Shown here piece after piece: positions 1 to 13,483 of a stretch of 64,000 bases of DNA; the first letter of the stretch is position 1; each line of letters opens with the position of its first letter. A model generated the notes under the pieces. That model was not told the origin of the DNA. It was given only the letters and a program-made list of their open reading frames with translations, and did no database searches. The DNA comes from SZUA-430 sp965227535. GTDB lineage: Bacteria; Pseudomonadota; Alphaproteobacteria; Micropepsales; Micropepsaceae. The DNA lies in contig OZ245761.1 in the NCBI GenBank assembly GCA_965227535.1, positions 744,001-808,000 on the forward strand, given 5' to 3'. The position numbers and the translations under genes were made by a program.

Positions 1-1547
1 GCGACGCGCCGAATATTCTCAACGCGGTCGGCATCGGTAAAGCCAAGGTCGCGGTTCAACCCGTGCCGCACATTGTCGCCGTCGAGCACATAGGTGTGCT
101 GCCCGCCGAGGTGCAGCTTCCGCTCAACGATATTCGCGATCGTGGACTTGCCCGAACCCGACAGGCCCGTGAACCAGAGGATGACGGGCTTCTGTCCCTT
201 GATCGAGGCGCGCGCGTCCTTATCGATATCGAGCGCCTGCAAGTGAACGTTCGTCGCGCGCCGCAGGCCGAAGTCGATCATACCCGCGCCGACGGTCCCG
301 TTCGTCAGCCGGTCGATGACAATGAACCCGCCCGTCTCGCGGCTGTCGGCATAAGCGTCGAACGCAATCGGCGCCGTCGTCGAAAAATTACAGAACCCGA
401 CCTCGTTCAGCTGCAACGTCTTCGCCGCAAAATGATCCAGGCTGTTCACGTCGATCTTATGCTTCAGCTCCGTCACCGAAGCCGGGACCGTCTTCGCGCC
501 GATCTTGATCAGATACTGCCGCCCCGGCAGCAGCTCATCCTCAGCCATCCAAAGCAAATGCGCCGCGAACTGGTCCGCCACTTCCGGCCGTGCCGCCGGC
601 GACGCCAAGACATCGCCGCGCGAAATGTCGATCTCGTCTTTGAGCGTTAGCGTCACCGCCGCGCCGGCCGAAGCCTCCGCCAGGTCACCGTCCATGGTGA
701 CGATCCGCGCCACAGTCGACGTTCGCCCCGAGGCCGCCACAACGATCGGATCGCCCACGCGTACATGCCCCGTCGCAATCGTCCCGGCAAACCCGCGGAA
801 ATCGAGATTGGGTCGATTGACCCACTGCACCGGCATGCGTAACGGCCGATGCGTGCGATCTGAATCCACATCGACCGTCTCAAGATGAGAGATCAACGTC
901 GGTCCCTTGTACCAACCGAGCTTCGAGCTGGGATCGATGACGTTGTCGCCGAACCGCGCGGACAGCGGTATCGACACAAGCGATGCAAACCCTAGCTTGT
1001 CGGCAAAATCGCGAAACTCGTTGTCGATGGCATCGAAAATATCTTCGGAATAATCAACCAGATCGATCTTGTTGATCGCCAGCACCACATGCCGGATGCG
1101 AAGCAGCGAGCAGATATACGCATGCCGCCGCGTTTGCGTCAGAACACCCTTGCGCGCATCGACGAGGATAACGGCGAGATCGGAGTTCGACGCCCCGGTC
1201 GCCATGTTACGCGTGTACTGCTCATGCCCGGGCGTGTCGGCGACAATGAATTTGCGCTTCTCCGTGGTGAAGAACCGATACGCGACGTCGATCGTAATCC
1301 CCTGCTGCCGCTCCGCCTCAAGCCCGTCGAGCAACAACGCGAAGTCGATGTCCTCGCCGGTCGTCCCGTGCTTGCGCGAGTCCTTCTCAAGCGTTTTCAG
1401 CTGATCCTCGAAGATCAGCTTCGTGTCGTAGAGCAACCGCCCGATCAACGTCGACTTGCCGTCGTCGACCGATCCGCAGGTCAGAAACCGCAGGAAGGAC
1501 TTGCCCTCCTGCTTGGCCAGAAATGCGCGCAGTTCGTCGGGGCTCAT
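1..1547 (-). CDS. cysN: Bifunctional sulfate adenylyltransferase large subunit / APS kinase (CysN/CysC, NodQ-like), 3' end outside window
   Basis: Read on the minus strand, the protein opens with a translation-factor-type GTPase: a P-loop (CGSVDDGKST) near residue 25, a DTPGHEQY G3 motif and an NKID G4 motif. EF-Tu-like beta-barrel domains follow. The reading frame then continues without a stop into an APS kinase domain with P-loop GLSGSGKST and the DGDNVRHGLN signature, so CysN and CysC are fused as in rhizobial NodQ. CysN couples GTP hydrolysis to ATP + sulfate -> APS with CysD, and the kinase part makes PAPS. The start ATG (1545-1547) overlaps the cysD stop by one base (TGATG), which suggests translational coupling. 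The C-terminal half of the kinase lies beyond the left edge. Confidence 0.95.
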   Translation of the reverse strand, partial: MSPDELRAFLAKQEGKSFLRFLTCGSVDDGKSTLIGRLLYDTKLIFEDQLKTLEKDSRKHGTTGEDIDFALLLDGLEAERQQGITIDVAYRFFTTEKRKFIVADTPGHEQYTRNMATGASNSDLAVILVDARKGVLTQTRRHAYICSLLRIRHVVLAINKIDLVDYSEDIFDAIDNEFRDFADKLGFASLVSIPLSARFGDNVIDPSSKLGWYKGPTLISHLETVDVDSDRTHRPLRMPVQWVNRPNLDFRGFAGTIATGHVRVGDPIVVAASGRTSTVARIVTMDGDLAEASAGAAVTLTLKDEIDISRGDVLASPAARPEVADQFAAHLLWMAEDELLPGRQYLIKIGAKTVPASVTELKHKIDVNSLDHFAAKTLQLNEVGFCNFSTTAPIAFDAYADSRETGGFIVIDRLTNGTVGAGMIDFGLRRATNVHLQALDIDKDARASIKGQKPVILWFTGLSGSGKSTIANIVERKLHLGGQHTYVLDGDNVRHGLNRDLGFTDADRVENIRRV

Positions 1548-2461
1548 CAGAAATAGCCCTCGCGCTTCTTCTTCTCCATCGAGGCAGACTCGTCGCTGTC
1601 GATAAGACGCCCCTGCCGCTCGGACGTCCGCGCCGTCAGCATCTCGGCGACGATTTCTTCAAGCGTGTTGGCGGGCGACTCGATCGCGCCGGTCAGCGGA
1701 TAACAACCAAGAGTCCGGAACCGGACCAACCGATCCTGGACCACCTCACCCGGCTTCAACTTCATCCGCTCGTCGTCGCGCATGATCAGCGTACCGTCGC
1801 GCTCAACGACCGGCCGTTTCGCCGCGAAGTAGAGCGGCACGATCGGAATCTGCTCCGCCAGGATGTACTGCCAGATATCAAGCTCGGTCCAATTCGACAG
1901 CGGAAACACGCGAATGGACTCGCCCTTGCGAACGCGCGCGTTGAACAAATTCCAAAGCTCCGGCCGCTGGTTCTTCGGATCCCAACCGTGCTGCGCGTTG
2001 CGAAAGGAGAAGATGCGCTCCTTCGCCCGGCTCTTCTCCTCGTCACGCCGCGCGCCACCGAACGCCGCGTCGAAGCCGTATTTGTCGAGCGCCTGCTTCA
2101 ACCCTTCCGTCTTCATCACCTGCGTGTGAACGGCAGAACCGGAGTCGAACGGATTGATCCCCCGCTCGACGCCGTCCTGATTGATGTGCACGAGAAGCTT
2201 CAGACCGAGCCGCTTCACCGTCTCGTCGCGGAACGCAATCATGTCCCGGAATTTCCACGTCGTATCGACGTGCAGCAGGGGGAACGGGGGCTTCGCGGGA
2301 TAGAACGCCTTCATCGCCAGGTGAAGCATCACCGACGAATCCTTGCCGATCGAATACATCATCACCGGGTTCGCGAACTCGGCCGCGACTTCCCGCATGA
2401 TGTAGATGCTTTCCGCTTCAAGCCGCGCCAGATGCGGCGAGCGTGTGGTGGGCGTCGCCAA
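1547..2461 (-). CDS. cysD: Sulfate adenylyltransferase subunit 2 (CysD)
   Basis: A 304-residue protein of the usual CysD length. It carries the PP-loop ATP-pyrophosphatase motif SIGKDSSVMLHLA near residue 38, the GGARRDEEKSRAKER segment and the FPLSNWTELDIW motif typical of the ATP sulfurylase small subunit. With CysN it makes adenylylsulfate for cysteine synthesis and sulfation. The start is TTG at 2459-2461, chosen because the protein then begins at the conserved HLARLEAESIYIMREVAAEF region; an AGGAA ribosome site lies about 8 bases upstream. It is first in the cysD-cysNC pair, and its promoter should lie in 2462-2600. No riboswitch was recognised there. Confidence 0.95.
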   Translation of the reverse strand: MATPTTRSPHLARLEAESIYIMREVAAEFANPVMMYSIGKDSSVMLHLAMKAFYPAKPPFPLLHVDTTWKFRDMIAFRDETVKRLGLKLLVHINQDGVERGINPFDSGSAVHTQVMKTEGLKQALDKYGFDAAFGGARRDEEKSRAKERIFSFRNAQHGWDPKNQRPELWNLFNARVRKGESIRVFPLSNWTELDIWQYILAEQIPIVPLYFAAKRPVVERDGTLIMRDDERMKLKPGEVVQDRLVRFRTLGCYPLTGAIESPANTLEEIVAEMLTARTSERQGRLIDSDESASMEKKKREGYF

Positions 2462-2675
2462 GTCGAAATTCCTAAGCCGAACAGACAGTCATATAGGGCG
2501 CATCCCCTATTAACACAGCCAACACGTGTCAATGTCGGATAGAACGACGCGCGCCGTGAAATAACAACATCAGGCTACGCCGCCCTACGCCCGGTTGCCA
2601 GCGGTCAACCTCCCCAAGCAGGGGATAGCTGCCCTCACGGCGTCCCTGACGATGTGCAATCAGGCTGGGGGCGAC

Positions 2676-3733
2676 GTGAACCACTATCAAGCACTGCTAC
2701 TGTTGGCGCTCGCGTCCGCCTGGGGTGCACTCGTGTGCGCGCCAGCCAACGCGTCATCCCTGCCCCAAACGACGGAAACGGCAATTGCAACGGAAGCTGC
2801 GAGCATTGCGCTGACGGCTGCCCGCGCCACGTCGAAGAAGGCCAAGCCCCGCGCCCGCCACACAAAGCGCGCGACCCTCAAACGAAAACGCAAAGGGGCC
2901 CATAGCAAGCGACGCCTAAAGGGGACTCTGACCGCCGCCCGCCACACGACCCTGCGCATTTGCAAGAGCCGTAAGCGCGCCCACCGATGCAGCAGAAAAC
3001 ACTCCCCGCTGTATGACGCCTATCAACCGCCAGAGATGACACAACGCGACCGCGAGGTGGCGCCCGCCGTTCCGCATACGCCGCCGCGCGATACCGCCAC
3101 AGAGACGGCGCGACGACACCAGCCCCTGGACAGCAAACCCGACATCGTAGAACGCGAAGAAGACATCCCGCTCATCATCCAGATCGCCCTAACGCTCGCG
3201 GGCCAACGCGTCGAACACGCCCTCAGCATCGTCGAGACGCGCGATCGCAACACAGGACAAGTCTCCTATCGCATCGTCCCAGGCGAGCAAAACGTTCACC
3301 CGACGAAGCCGAACTGCCCGACATCTCGCTCCACGACAACGAACGCATCGTCGCCGATGTTCACAGCCACCCTGAGATCAAGGCGAGCGGCCGCGCACTC
3401 GAAGAGATGCTCTTCGCGGCCCGTGCCACCAAAACCAATCTCTATCCCGGCATCGCCGATTTCGCGGCCGTGGAGAAACGCGAGGCCGTCTCGGCCATCT
3501 TGAGCCCGAACGGCGCGGTGCTTCTCTTGAGACGCATCGCCGGCGCGCCCAGCCTCCGCGTCGTCGAAGGCCCAACCTTGGCGCCGCTCGAACGCGACGC
3601 CGCGCACACCCTCGAACTTGGCTACCTCTACGACCAGGGCTATCTCGCTGATGGCGTATGGACGCCTGCAGTGCTCAAAACGCAGGCACACGCCGCGACC
3701 GAAACCGGAGGATTTGTGACGCCCGCGCCATAG
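2676..3733 (+). pseudogene. Secreted JAB/DUF4329-like protein, interrupted by a frameshift
   Basis: The first half (frame of 2676) has a GTG start preceded by a GGGGG ribosome site, a hydrophobic signal segment (ALLLLALASAWGALVCAPANA) and a very Lys/Arg-rich linker. It then enters a domain beginning EHALSIVETRDRNTGQVSYRIV. Around 3297-3302 homology jumps to the next frame, which continues DEAELPDISLHDNERIVADVHSHPE and ends at 3733. The HSHP motif and the following YPGIADF resemble the metal site of JAB/JAMM-type and DUF4329 domains. Joined by a one-base change, the two parts make one plausible protein of about 350 residues. The shift could be a real inactivating mutation or a sequence error. 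No canonical slippery heptamer is present. An ATG at 2652 is an alternative start. Confidence 0.6.
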
Positions 3734-3766
3734 CCGCTAGCCCAGTGCAACCCGCTATAATCGGGC

Positions 3767-4486
3767 ATGTCAGCCGTTCTACGCACAGCGTTCGACTTGC
3801 TCGACGGCCTCGACCTCGCTCACACCGCGGCCGAGATCGGCCGGCGGTATTTCGACAAGCTCAAGCCGCACGGCTTCGGCGCCATCTTTGCCCGAGCGCA
3901 TTCGCTCGATGCAGACGATGCGCGCGAACACATCCACTACCGCGAGACGCCGACGGGCTGGGACCAGATCTATTCCGAACGCGGCTTCGCCCAAACCAAC
4001 TTCGTAACCCACGCCTCCCGCCGCAGCGCCCGCCCGTTCGTCTGGAGCGAAGCGACGACTGTCGCGAACGACGTGTTCACCAAAGCCAATGACGAGATGT
4101 GGAGCGTGCTGCACGCCTTTGGCCTGCGCGACGGTATCGCCGTCCCGAACCACACACCGACCAACGTCAACGTCCTCAGCCTCGCGACGATCAACGGCGT
4201 CGAACTCTCATCCGAGCTGCGCAAAGCGATCGTACTCTCGAGCCACTACGTCCACGACCGCCTGCGCGAACTCGACGCGCCGCCGTTCAAGTCGGTGCAT
4301 CTGACGCCGCGCGAACGCGATTGCCTGGCCTTCGCCGCCGAAGGCAAGTCCGATTGGGACATCGGCCAGATCTTAGGCATCGCGCAATCGACCGTTCACG
4401 CCCACGTCGAAAACGCGAAGCGCAAACTCGGCGTGAAGACGCGCATGCAAGCCGTGGCCAAACTCGCCCGCGCCGGCGAACTCTGA
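3767..4486 (+). CDS. LuxR-family transcriptional regulator with autoinducer-binding-type domain (LuxR solo)
   Basis: 239 residues. The N-terminal 165 resemble an acyl-homoserine-lactone sensing domain, and residues 176-235 form a LuxR-type helix-turn-helix beginning LTPRERDCLAFAAEGKSDWDI. Aligned to TraR numbering, W57, Y61 and W85 are kept (W65, Y69, W93 here, with identical spacing) and a GLRDG segment matches the conserved Gly region. The D70-P71 pair is replaced by Asn-Phe (N78, F79). No luxI synthase is visible in the window, so this is an orphan receptor whose ligand may differ from a standard AHL. It shares the terminator at 4498-4532 with the convergent rRNA operon. Confidence 0.85.
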   Translation: MSAVLRTAFDLLDGLDLAHTAAEIGRRYFDKLKPHGFGAIFARAHSLDADDAREHIHYRETPTGWDQIYSERGFAQTNFVTHASRRSARPFVWSEATTVANDVFTKANDEMWSVLHAFGLRDGIAVPNHTPTNVNVLSLATINGVELSSELRKAIVLSSHYVHDRLRELDAPPFKSVHLTPRERDCLAFAAEGKSDWDIGQILGIAQSTVHAHVENAKRKLGVKTRMQAVAKLARAGEL

Positions 4487-4497
4487 ACTCCAAATGC

Positions 4498-4532
4498 AAA
4501 AACGCCCCCGGCAGTTAGCCGAGGGCGTTTTT
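4498..4532. terminator. Bidirectional intrinsic terminator between luxR-type gene and rRNA operon
   Basis: The sequence is A-tract, ACGCCC, a GC-rich arm, a short loop and GGGCGT, T-tract. The stem pairs AAAAACGCCC with GGGCGTTTTT, with a further inner GGC/GCC pairing. A U-run is produced on both strands, so it can stop transcripts of the LuxR gene (plus) and of the rRNA/tRNA-Met operon (minus). Confidence 0.85.
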
Positions 4533-4535
4533 GAA

Positions 4536-4612
<77 letters not shown>

Positions 4613-4711
4613 TCAACCGGATGTAGATGTTAGCGAGTGGATGTTCGAACGATCGAAAGATGGATGTGTCTGCACTTTGGTCGATCCGCGCATTCTTGAC
4701 TGTCGTTGGCA

Positions 4712-4830
4712 GGTCTGGCGGCGGCCTACTTTCCCGAGGCTTAAGCCTGAGTATCATTGGCGCTGGAGCGTTTCACGGCCGAGTTCGGGATGGGATCGGG
4801 TGTAGGCGCTCCGCATTGAGCCACCAGACC
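4712..4830 (-). rRNA. rrf: 5S ribosomal RNA
   Basis: 119 bases. The ends GGTCTGGTGG and CCGCCAGACC pair, and the interior holds the conserved CCCGATCCCATCCCGAACTC loop region. It sits between 23S and tRNA-fMet. Ends are estimated from the terminal helix. Confidence 0.95.
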
Positions 4831-4958
4831 GGCGGACGACAGTTTGGTTTTGCGTCGGCAGGTTTTCTTCTGCTGCTGTGTTTTGCGGATTTGGGTCTAT
4901 TTCAACTGGTTCTCATGACTAGCGCCATCACTAGGCATGGATAGGCATTTGTGTTCTG

Positions 4959-7705
<2,747 letters not shown>

Positions 7706-8111
7706 GTTCTCAGTTCATTTCATGCTTACCCATGCCCAGAGATGACGCCAGTTTCGATGTCGGACGATGAACCTCGCGGCCCACCTTCACAGTCTGTCGC
7801 CGATCTCTGAGCGAGATCAGTTGTAATAGACCAGTGCAGACTTACATGAGCCACTCACGAGACCTCCCCGCTTCGCACTCACATCCGCCCGAAGGCAAAT
7901 GCGAACACGGCGCCGAAGGCTCATCGAGAGATCCTCCGCATACGCTCCTTAAACCCAATAGTCGGATCCAGGATCTCGCACACGTGTGGCCTCTCATGCC
8001 CACGCAAATCCATCTTTCACAATGTCAATGTTTGCTCTGTCCGAAGACAGAAGTGAGAGAGCAAAACTCTCTCGCTTCTAGCTTCGTGTTTGTTCGGCGC
8101 CGGCCGAAGGG
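7706..8111 (-). other. Spacer between tRNA-Ala and 23S rRNA
   Basis: About 400 transcribed bases of the rRNA operon without a convincing gene. This spacer should hold the 5' strand of the 23S processing stem. Open reading frames here and inside the rRNA genes are chance. Confidence 0.7.
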
Positions 8112-8187
8112 TGGTGGAGCTGAACGGGATCGAACCGATGACCTCAAGCTTGCAAAGCTCGCGCTCTCCCAACTGAGCTACAGCCCC
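8112..8187 (-). tRNA. tRNA-Ala (TGC)
   Basis: A 76-base cloverleaf with encoded CCA, GGGGCTG acceptor arm and anticodon TGC in the loop CTTTGCAAG. It lies in the 16S-23S spacer. Confidence 0.96.
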
Positions 8188-8240
8188 TGATCAAGTCGCT
8201 GGGTGTTCGCCCATCCGCGCTCTCGGCGCCAAGCGAAGAC

Positions 8241-8317
<77 letters not shown>

Positions 8318-8542
8318 TCTAGAGAAGTCAGCGCGCACACGCCCAAAGCTCAAACGACAAAACACGAAGCCACGAGCGGCGTCACCGCGCGTTGCTTCGA
8401 TCTCGTCGTCGATTGTTGATCCGGGAAAGGCGATGAGGACGGCGTGGAAGCAAATGCACGCCTTGACTGGCATGCTCTATGTCCAAGTGAGCCTTCAAGC
8501 TTCGTCCACCGGCTCACGCCGATGAAGTCAGACAATGATGGC

Positions 8543-10036
<1,494 letters not shown>

Positions 10037-10577
10037 CAGCTAATAGCTGAGAAGCCATCTAACCAACCTCGAAACTCCGAACCTTCTCTTCATCAATTGT
10101 TCGCAAGCAAACTTTCCGATCAAACATGCCAAATCGCCGCGAAGGCTTGCACCCTCACGTCAACCTGACCCATCCAACCGAACAGGTTCCTATTCCACGG
10201 AGATCAGCCTAGGCAGCCAACCCCCGCGCACAATTTAAGAAAGAGAACGTCAAACAGCTTCAAGATTATCGGTCAAATGACCAACGCTCCCGCGCCGCCC
10301 ACATCCCCCTTCCCGGTTCATAAATTGTCAAGTCGCAGCGCCTAAGACGGTCTCCACGATCGGGAGAGGTCTCTTAGACGAAACAACGCCGCCGTTGCCT
10401 TTTGACAGACACCCGGCGGCGTCGAGGAGCGGGGGTATACGGATGTGACGGTGGCGTGTCAAAGGGAAAAACGACAGCGCGACAGATTATCCACACGCCC
10501 GCGTTTCCGACGTCATTTACCTCAAGCTACGTCTAGCTTTGGTGACGCCTGCGACATTGCGACTAAGATAACGAAGC
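10037..10577 (-). other. rRNA operon leader and divergent intergenic region
   Basis: 540 bases between 16S and the divergent patatin-like gene, with no gene seen. From right to left it holds the rRNA promoter (10434-10462) and an imperfect inverted repeat at about 10342-10378 (CTAAGA...GTCTCC / GGGAGA...TCTTAG) just inside the expected transcript. The rest should contain antitermination and 16S-processing elements. The promoter of the patatin gene must also lie at its right end but was not identified. Confidence 0.6.
10434..10462 (-). promoter_or_regulatory. rRNA operon sigma-70-type promoter
   Basis: On the minus strand, TTGACA (10457-10462) is followed after exactly 17 bases by TATACC (10434-10439). 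That gives a consensus -35 and a good -10, about 400 bases upstream of 16S, which suits a strong rRNA promoter with a long leader. Confidence 0.75.
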
Positions 10578-11495
10578 ATGTCGGCAAGACCTAAAATCGT
10601 TCTCGCTTTGGGCGGCGGCGTAGCCCGCGGATGGGCCCATATTGGCGTCGTGCGAGAACTCGTCAAAGCAGGGCTCGAACCGGACGTCGTTTGCGGCACA
10701 TCGATCGGCGCCCTCGTGGGCGGGCTTTATCTCGCCGGCAAACTCGACGCGATCGAACTGTGGGCGCGCAGTCTCACGCAGCGCCGCGTGCTCAGCCTCC
10801 TCGATTTCACCTTCGGCGGCTCAGGCCTCTTCGCCGGCAATCGTCTTGCCGCATTGCTTGAAGAACAGATCGACGGCATTTGCATCGAAACGCTCAATCG
10901 CCCCTTCGTCGCCGTGGCCACCGAACTGGAAACCGGCCGCGAGGTCTGGCTGCGCGACGGCTCACTGATCCAAGCATTGCGTGCATCTTACGCCTTGCCC
11001 GGCGTATTCGCACCGGTGAAACAAGACGGACGCTGGCTGGTCGACGGCGCGCTCGTGAACCCCTGTCCGACATCCGTTGCGCGCGCCTTCGGCGGCCAAA
11101 TCGTGATCGCGGTCAGCCTGCATACCGACATGATCGGCTCACCCGCCGATCGTCCGGCGCCGGCAACCAAACCGCTCGAACCGGACAACAGCGAGGCATC
11201 CACACTCTCACGCTGGCTCCGCCCCGATCGCCTAATCCTAGAACGAATCTTCGCCGACCGCCCCGATGGGCCCGCATTGAGTTCGGTGATGGTCGGCGCA
11301 CTCAACATCCTGCTCGACCGCGTGACCCGCGCGCGCCTCGCGGGCGACCCCGCGGACGTGCTGATCGCGCCGCGCATAGCGCAAATCGGCTTGGTCGAAT
11401 TCCACCGCGCCGCCGAGACGATCGAACTCGGCGCGCAAGCGACGCGCGAAGCGTTGCCGTACATCCGCCACGCCTTGGATCGGCTGGGTAACTAG
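10578..11495 (+). CDS. Patatin-like phospholipase (RssA/NTE type)
   Basis: 305 residues. The oxyanion loop LGGGVARG lies at residues 11-18. The nucleophile is in GTSIG, with Ser42, and the partner Asp is in VDGAL, with Asp156. This is the Ser-Asp dyad of patatin lipases, which hydrolyse phospholipids or related acyl esters. No signal peptide is seen, so it is probably cytosolic or peripheral. Its 3' end overlaps the convergent CBS gene by four bases. Exact substrate unknown. Confidence 0.88.
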   Translation: MSARPKIVLALGGGVARGWAHIGVVRELVKAGLEPDVVCGTSIGALVGGLYLAGKLDAIELWARSLTQRRVLSLLDFTFGGSGLFAGNRLAALLEEQIDGICIETLNRPFVAVATELETGREVWLRDGSLIQALRASYALPGVFAPVKQDGRWLVDGALVNPCPTSVARAFGGQIVIAVSLHTDMIGSPADRPAPATKPLEPDNSEASTLSRWLRPDRLILERIFADRPDGPALSSVMVGALNILLDRVTRARLAGDPADVLIAPRIAQIGLVEFHRAAETIELGAQATREALPYIRHALDRLGN

Positions 11496-11926
11496 CCTGC
11501 CTGCGTGATGTAATCGCGCATGGCATGCCGCTCGAGATCGCTATCCTCAATCCGCCGCTTGACCACGTCGCCGATCGAGATGATGCCGACCAGCCGCCCG
11601 CCTTCGACGACGGGCACGTGCCGGAACCGGCCGCGCGTCATCATTTCCATCAAATCCTCGGACGAATCCGTCAGCTGACAGGTCGTGACCTGACGCGTCA
11701 TAATCTCGTCCACGGACTGCGTGAGCGACCCCGGCCCGTTCTTCGACAATGCGTGAACGATGTCGCGCTCCGACACCACGCCCACAACCTCGCCGCCGGC
11801 GCCGGTGACTACGGTCGCGCCGATCTGGCGGGTGGCTAGCAGATCGCAGACTTGCTGCACCGTCGCATTGGGCCGCACGGTTTCAACCCGCGCGCCTTTG
11901 TGTTTCAAAATCGCGGCAACGGTCAT
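11492..11926 (-). CDS. CBS-domain pair protein
   Basis: 144 residues made of two CBS domains back to back, with the typical VSERDIVHAL and GIISIGDVVKRRI strand-helix ends. Such stand-alone pairs bind adenine nucleotides and act as regulators; the partner cannot be told from sequence. A strong ribosome site (GGAGGAGAGG) precedes the ATG. A 79-codon open frame upstream overlaps its start by ATGA but looks like chance. Confidence 0.88.
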   Translation of the reverse strand: MTVAAILKHKGARVETVRPNATVQQVCDLLATRQIGATVVTGAGGEVVGVVSERDIVHALSKNGPGSLTQSVDEIMTRQVTTCQLTDSSEDLMEMMTRGRFRHVPVVEGGRLVGIISIGDVVKRRIEDSDLERHAMRDYITQAG

Positions 11927-12196
11927 GTCAACCTCTCCTCCATCAAGGGCCGTCGGCCGTCACGAAAACGCCGGAAGGACGAGACGAAATGAGCCGACGG
12001 CTCTCCACTGCGACGCAAAGGATGCGCCCATTTCGCCAGGTCGGCAATGCCCTCGCTTCGCACCGCACAAAGAACAGGCAACGTCGGTAATTTTATCCGT
12101 ATACGGAGCGAAATTATGCGCAGGACCAGCCTTAACGCCTTGCTGACGATGCCGCGCGCCATGTGTATGATTCATCACGCATTAAGGGCTTGAGGA

Positions 12197-13483
12197 ATGA
12201 CCGGTTCCGCCGACGACAGACTTACCGCGCTGATCGAGAGCCGGCGCGACGACGCCGTCGCGCTGACGCAAGACCTCGTGCGCATCCCGACGGTGAACCC
12301 GCCGGGCGACGCCTATCAGCCCTGCGCCGAACTCATCGGAACCCGCCTCGCAACCCGCGGATTCAACATCAGCTACGTGCGCGCCGAAGGCGCACCGGGT
12401 GACAACGACCGCCACCCGCGCATCAACGTCATCGCCCGCCGCGAAGGCAAACGCCCCGGGCCCTGCGTCCACTTCAACAGCCACATCGACGTCGTCGAGC
12501 CCGGCCACGGCTGGACCGTCCCGCCGTTCGACGCGGTCGTGAAGGACGGCAAGATCTACGGCCGCGGCACCTGCGATATGAAGGGCGGTCTAGCCGCATC
12601 GATCATCGCCGTCGAGGCGCTGATCGACTCCGGCATCGACCTTCCCGGCACGATCGAAATCTCCGGCACCGTCGACGAAGAGTCGGGTGGGTTCGGCGGC
12701 GTCGCCTATCTCGCCGAACGCGGCTGGTTCTCCAAACCGCGCGTCGACCATGTCATCATTCCCGAACCCCTGAACGTCGACCGCGTCTGCGTCGGCCATC
12801 GCGGCGTCTGGTGGGCCGAAATCGAAACCAAAGGCCGCATCGCGCACGGCTCGATGCCCTTTCTCGGCGACAGCGCCATCCGCCACATGAGCGCCGTCCT
12901 GGAAGCGCTCGAGCGCGACCTCTACCCAGCGCTGAAACTGAAACGCACCGACATGCCCGTCGTGCCTGAAGGCGCAAAGGAATCCACGCTCAACATCAAC
13001 TCGATCCACGGCGGCCAGGCCGAAAACGAAGCCGGCGGCATGCCCTCCCCCATCGTCGCGGACTCGTGCCGCATGATCATCGACCGCCGCTTCCTGATCG
13101 AAGAAAACGTCGAGACGGTGAAAAACGAAGTCCGCCTGCTGCTCGACAATCTGGCGCGCACGCGGCCCGACTTCCGCTACCACCTGCGCGACCTCTTCGA
13201 GGTGATCCCCAGCATGACCGACAAGGACGCACCGGTCGCGCGCGCGACGGCCAACGCCATCCGCCGCGTGCTGCAGCGCGAACCGGCTTTCATCTGCTCC
13301 CCCGGCAGCTACGACCAAAAACACATCGACCGCATCGGCAAGCTGAAAGACTGCATCGCCTACGGCCCCGGCATCCTCGATCTCGCCCACCAGCCGGACG
13401 AATACGTCGTCATCGCCGACCTGATGCGCTCGTCGCAAGTAATGGCGCTCGCCGCGCACAGTCTGCTGACCGGACGCGCATGA
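12197..13483 (+). CDS. M20-family metallo-amidohydrolase (ArgE/DapE type)
   Basis: 428 residues, the usual ArgE/DapE length. Metal and catalytic residues of the family can be seen: His96 and Asp98 in FNSHIDVV, Asp127 in GTCDMKGG, the acidic pair at 161-162 in DEESGG and Glu190 in IPEP. A lid domain lies between about 200 and 310. It would cleave an N-acyl amino acid, dipeptide or similar amide with two zinc ions. A GAGGA ribosome site precedes the ATG. It is first in a 7-gene operon with a peptide-type ABC importer and two oxidoreductases, so it probably hydrolyses the imported compound. Confidence 0.9.
   Translation: MTGSADDRLTALIESRRDDAVALTQDLVRIPTVNPPGDAYQPCAELIGTRLATRGFNISYVRAEGAPGDNDRHPRINVIARREGKRPGPCVHFNSHIDVVEPGHGWTVPPFDAVVKDGKIYGRGTCDMKGGLAASIIAVEALIDSGIDLPGTIEISGTVDEESGGFGGVAYLAERGWFSKPRVDHVIIPEPLNVDRVCVGHRGVWWAEIETKGRIAHGSMPFLGDSAIRHMSAVLEALERDLYPALKLKRTDMPVVPEGAKESTLNINSIHGGQAENEAGGMPSPIVADSCRMIIDRRFLIEENVETVKNEVRLLLDNLARTRPDFRYHLRDLFEVIPSMTDKDAPVARATANAIRRVLQREPAFICSPGSYDQKHIDRIGKLKDCIAYGPGILDLAHQPDEYVVIADLMRSSQVMALAAHSLLTGRA

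Noticed and set aside
3285..3302. Programmed -1 frameshift in the JAB-like gene
   Set aside because: No X XXY YYZ slippery heptamer in the zero frame and no evident downstream stem.
11923..12162. 79-codon minus frame overlapping the CBS gene start by ATGA
   Set aside because: Basic, Leu/Arg-rich with no fold or ribosome site; the CBS gene has its own strong ribosome site. Chance is more likely, though the overlap was noted.
12590..13459. 289-codon antisense frame in the M20 gene
   Set aside because: A high-GC shadow of the sense gene; the sense frame has full family motifs.
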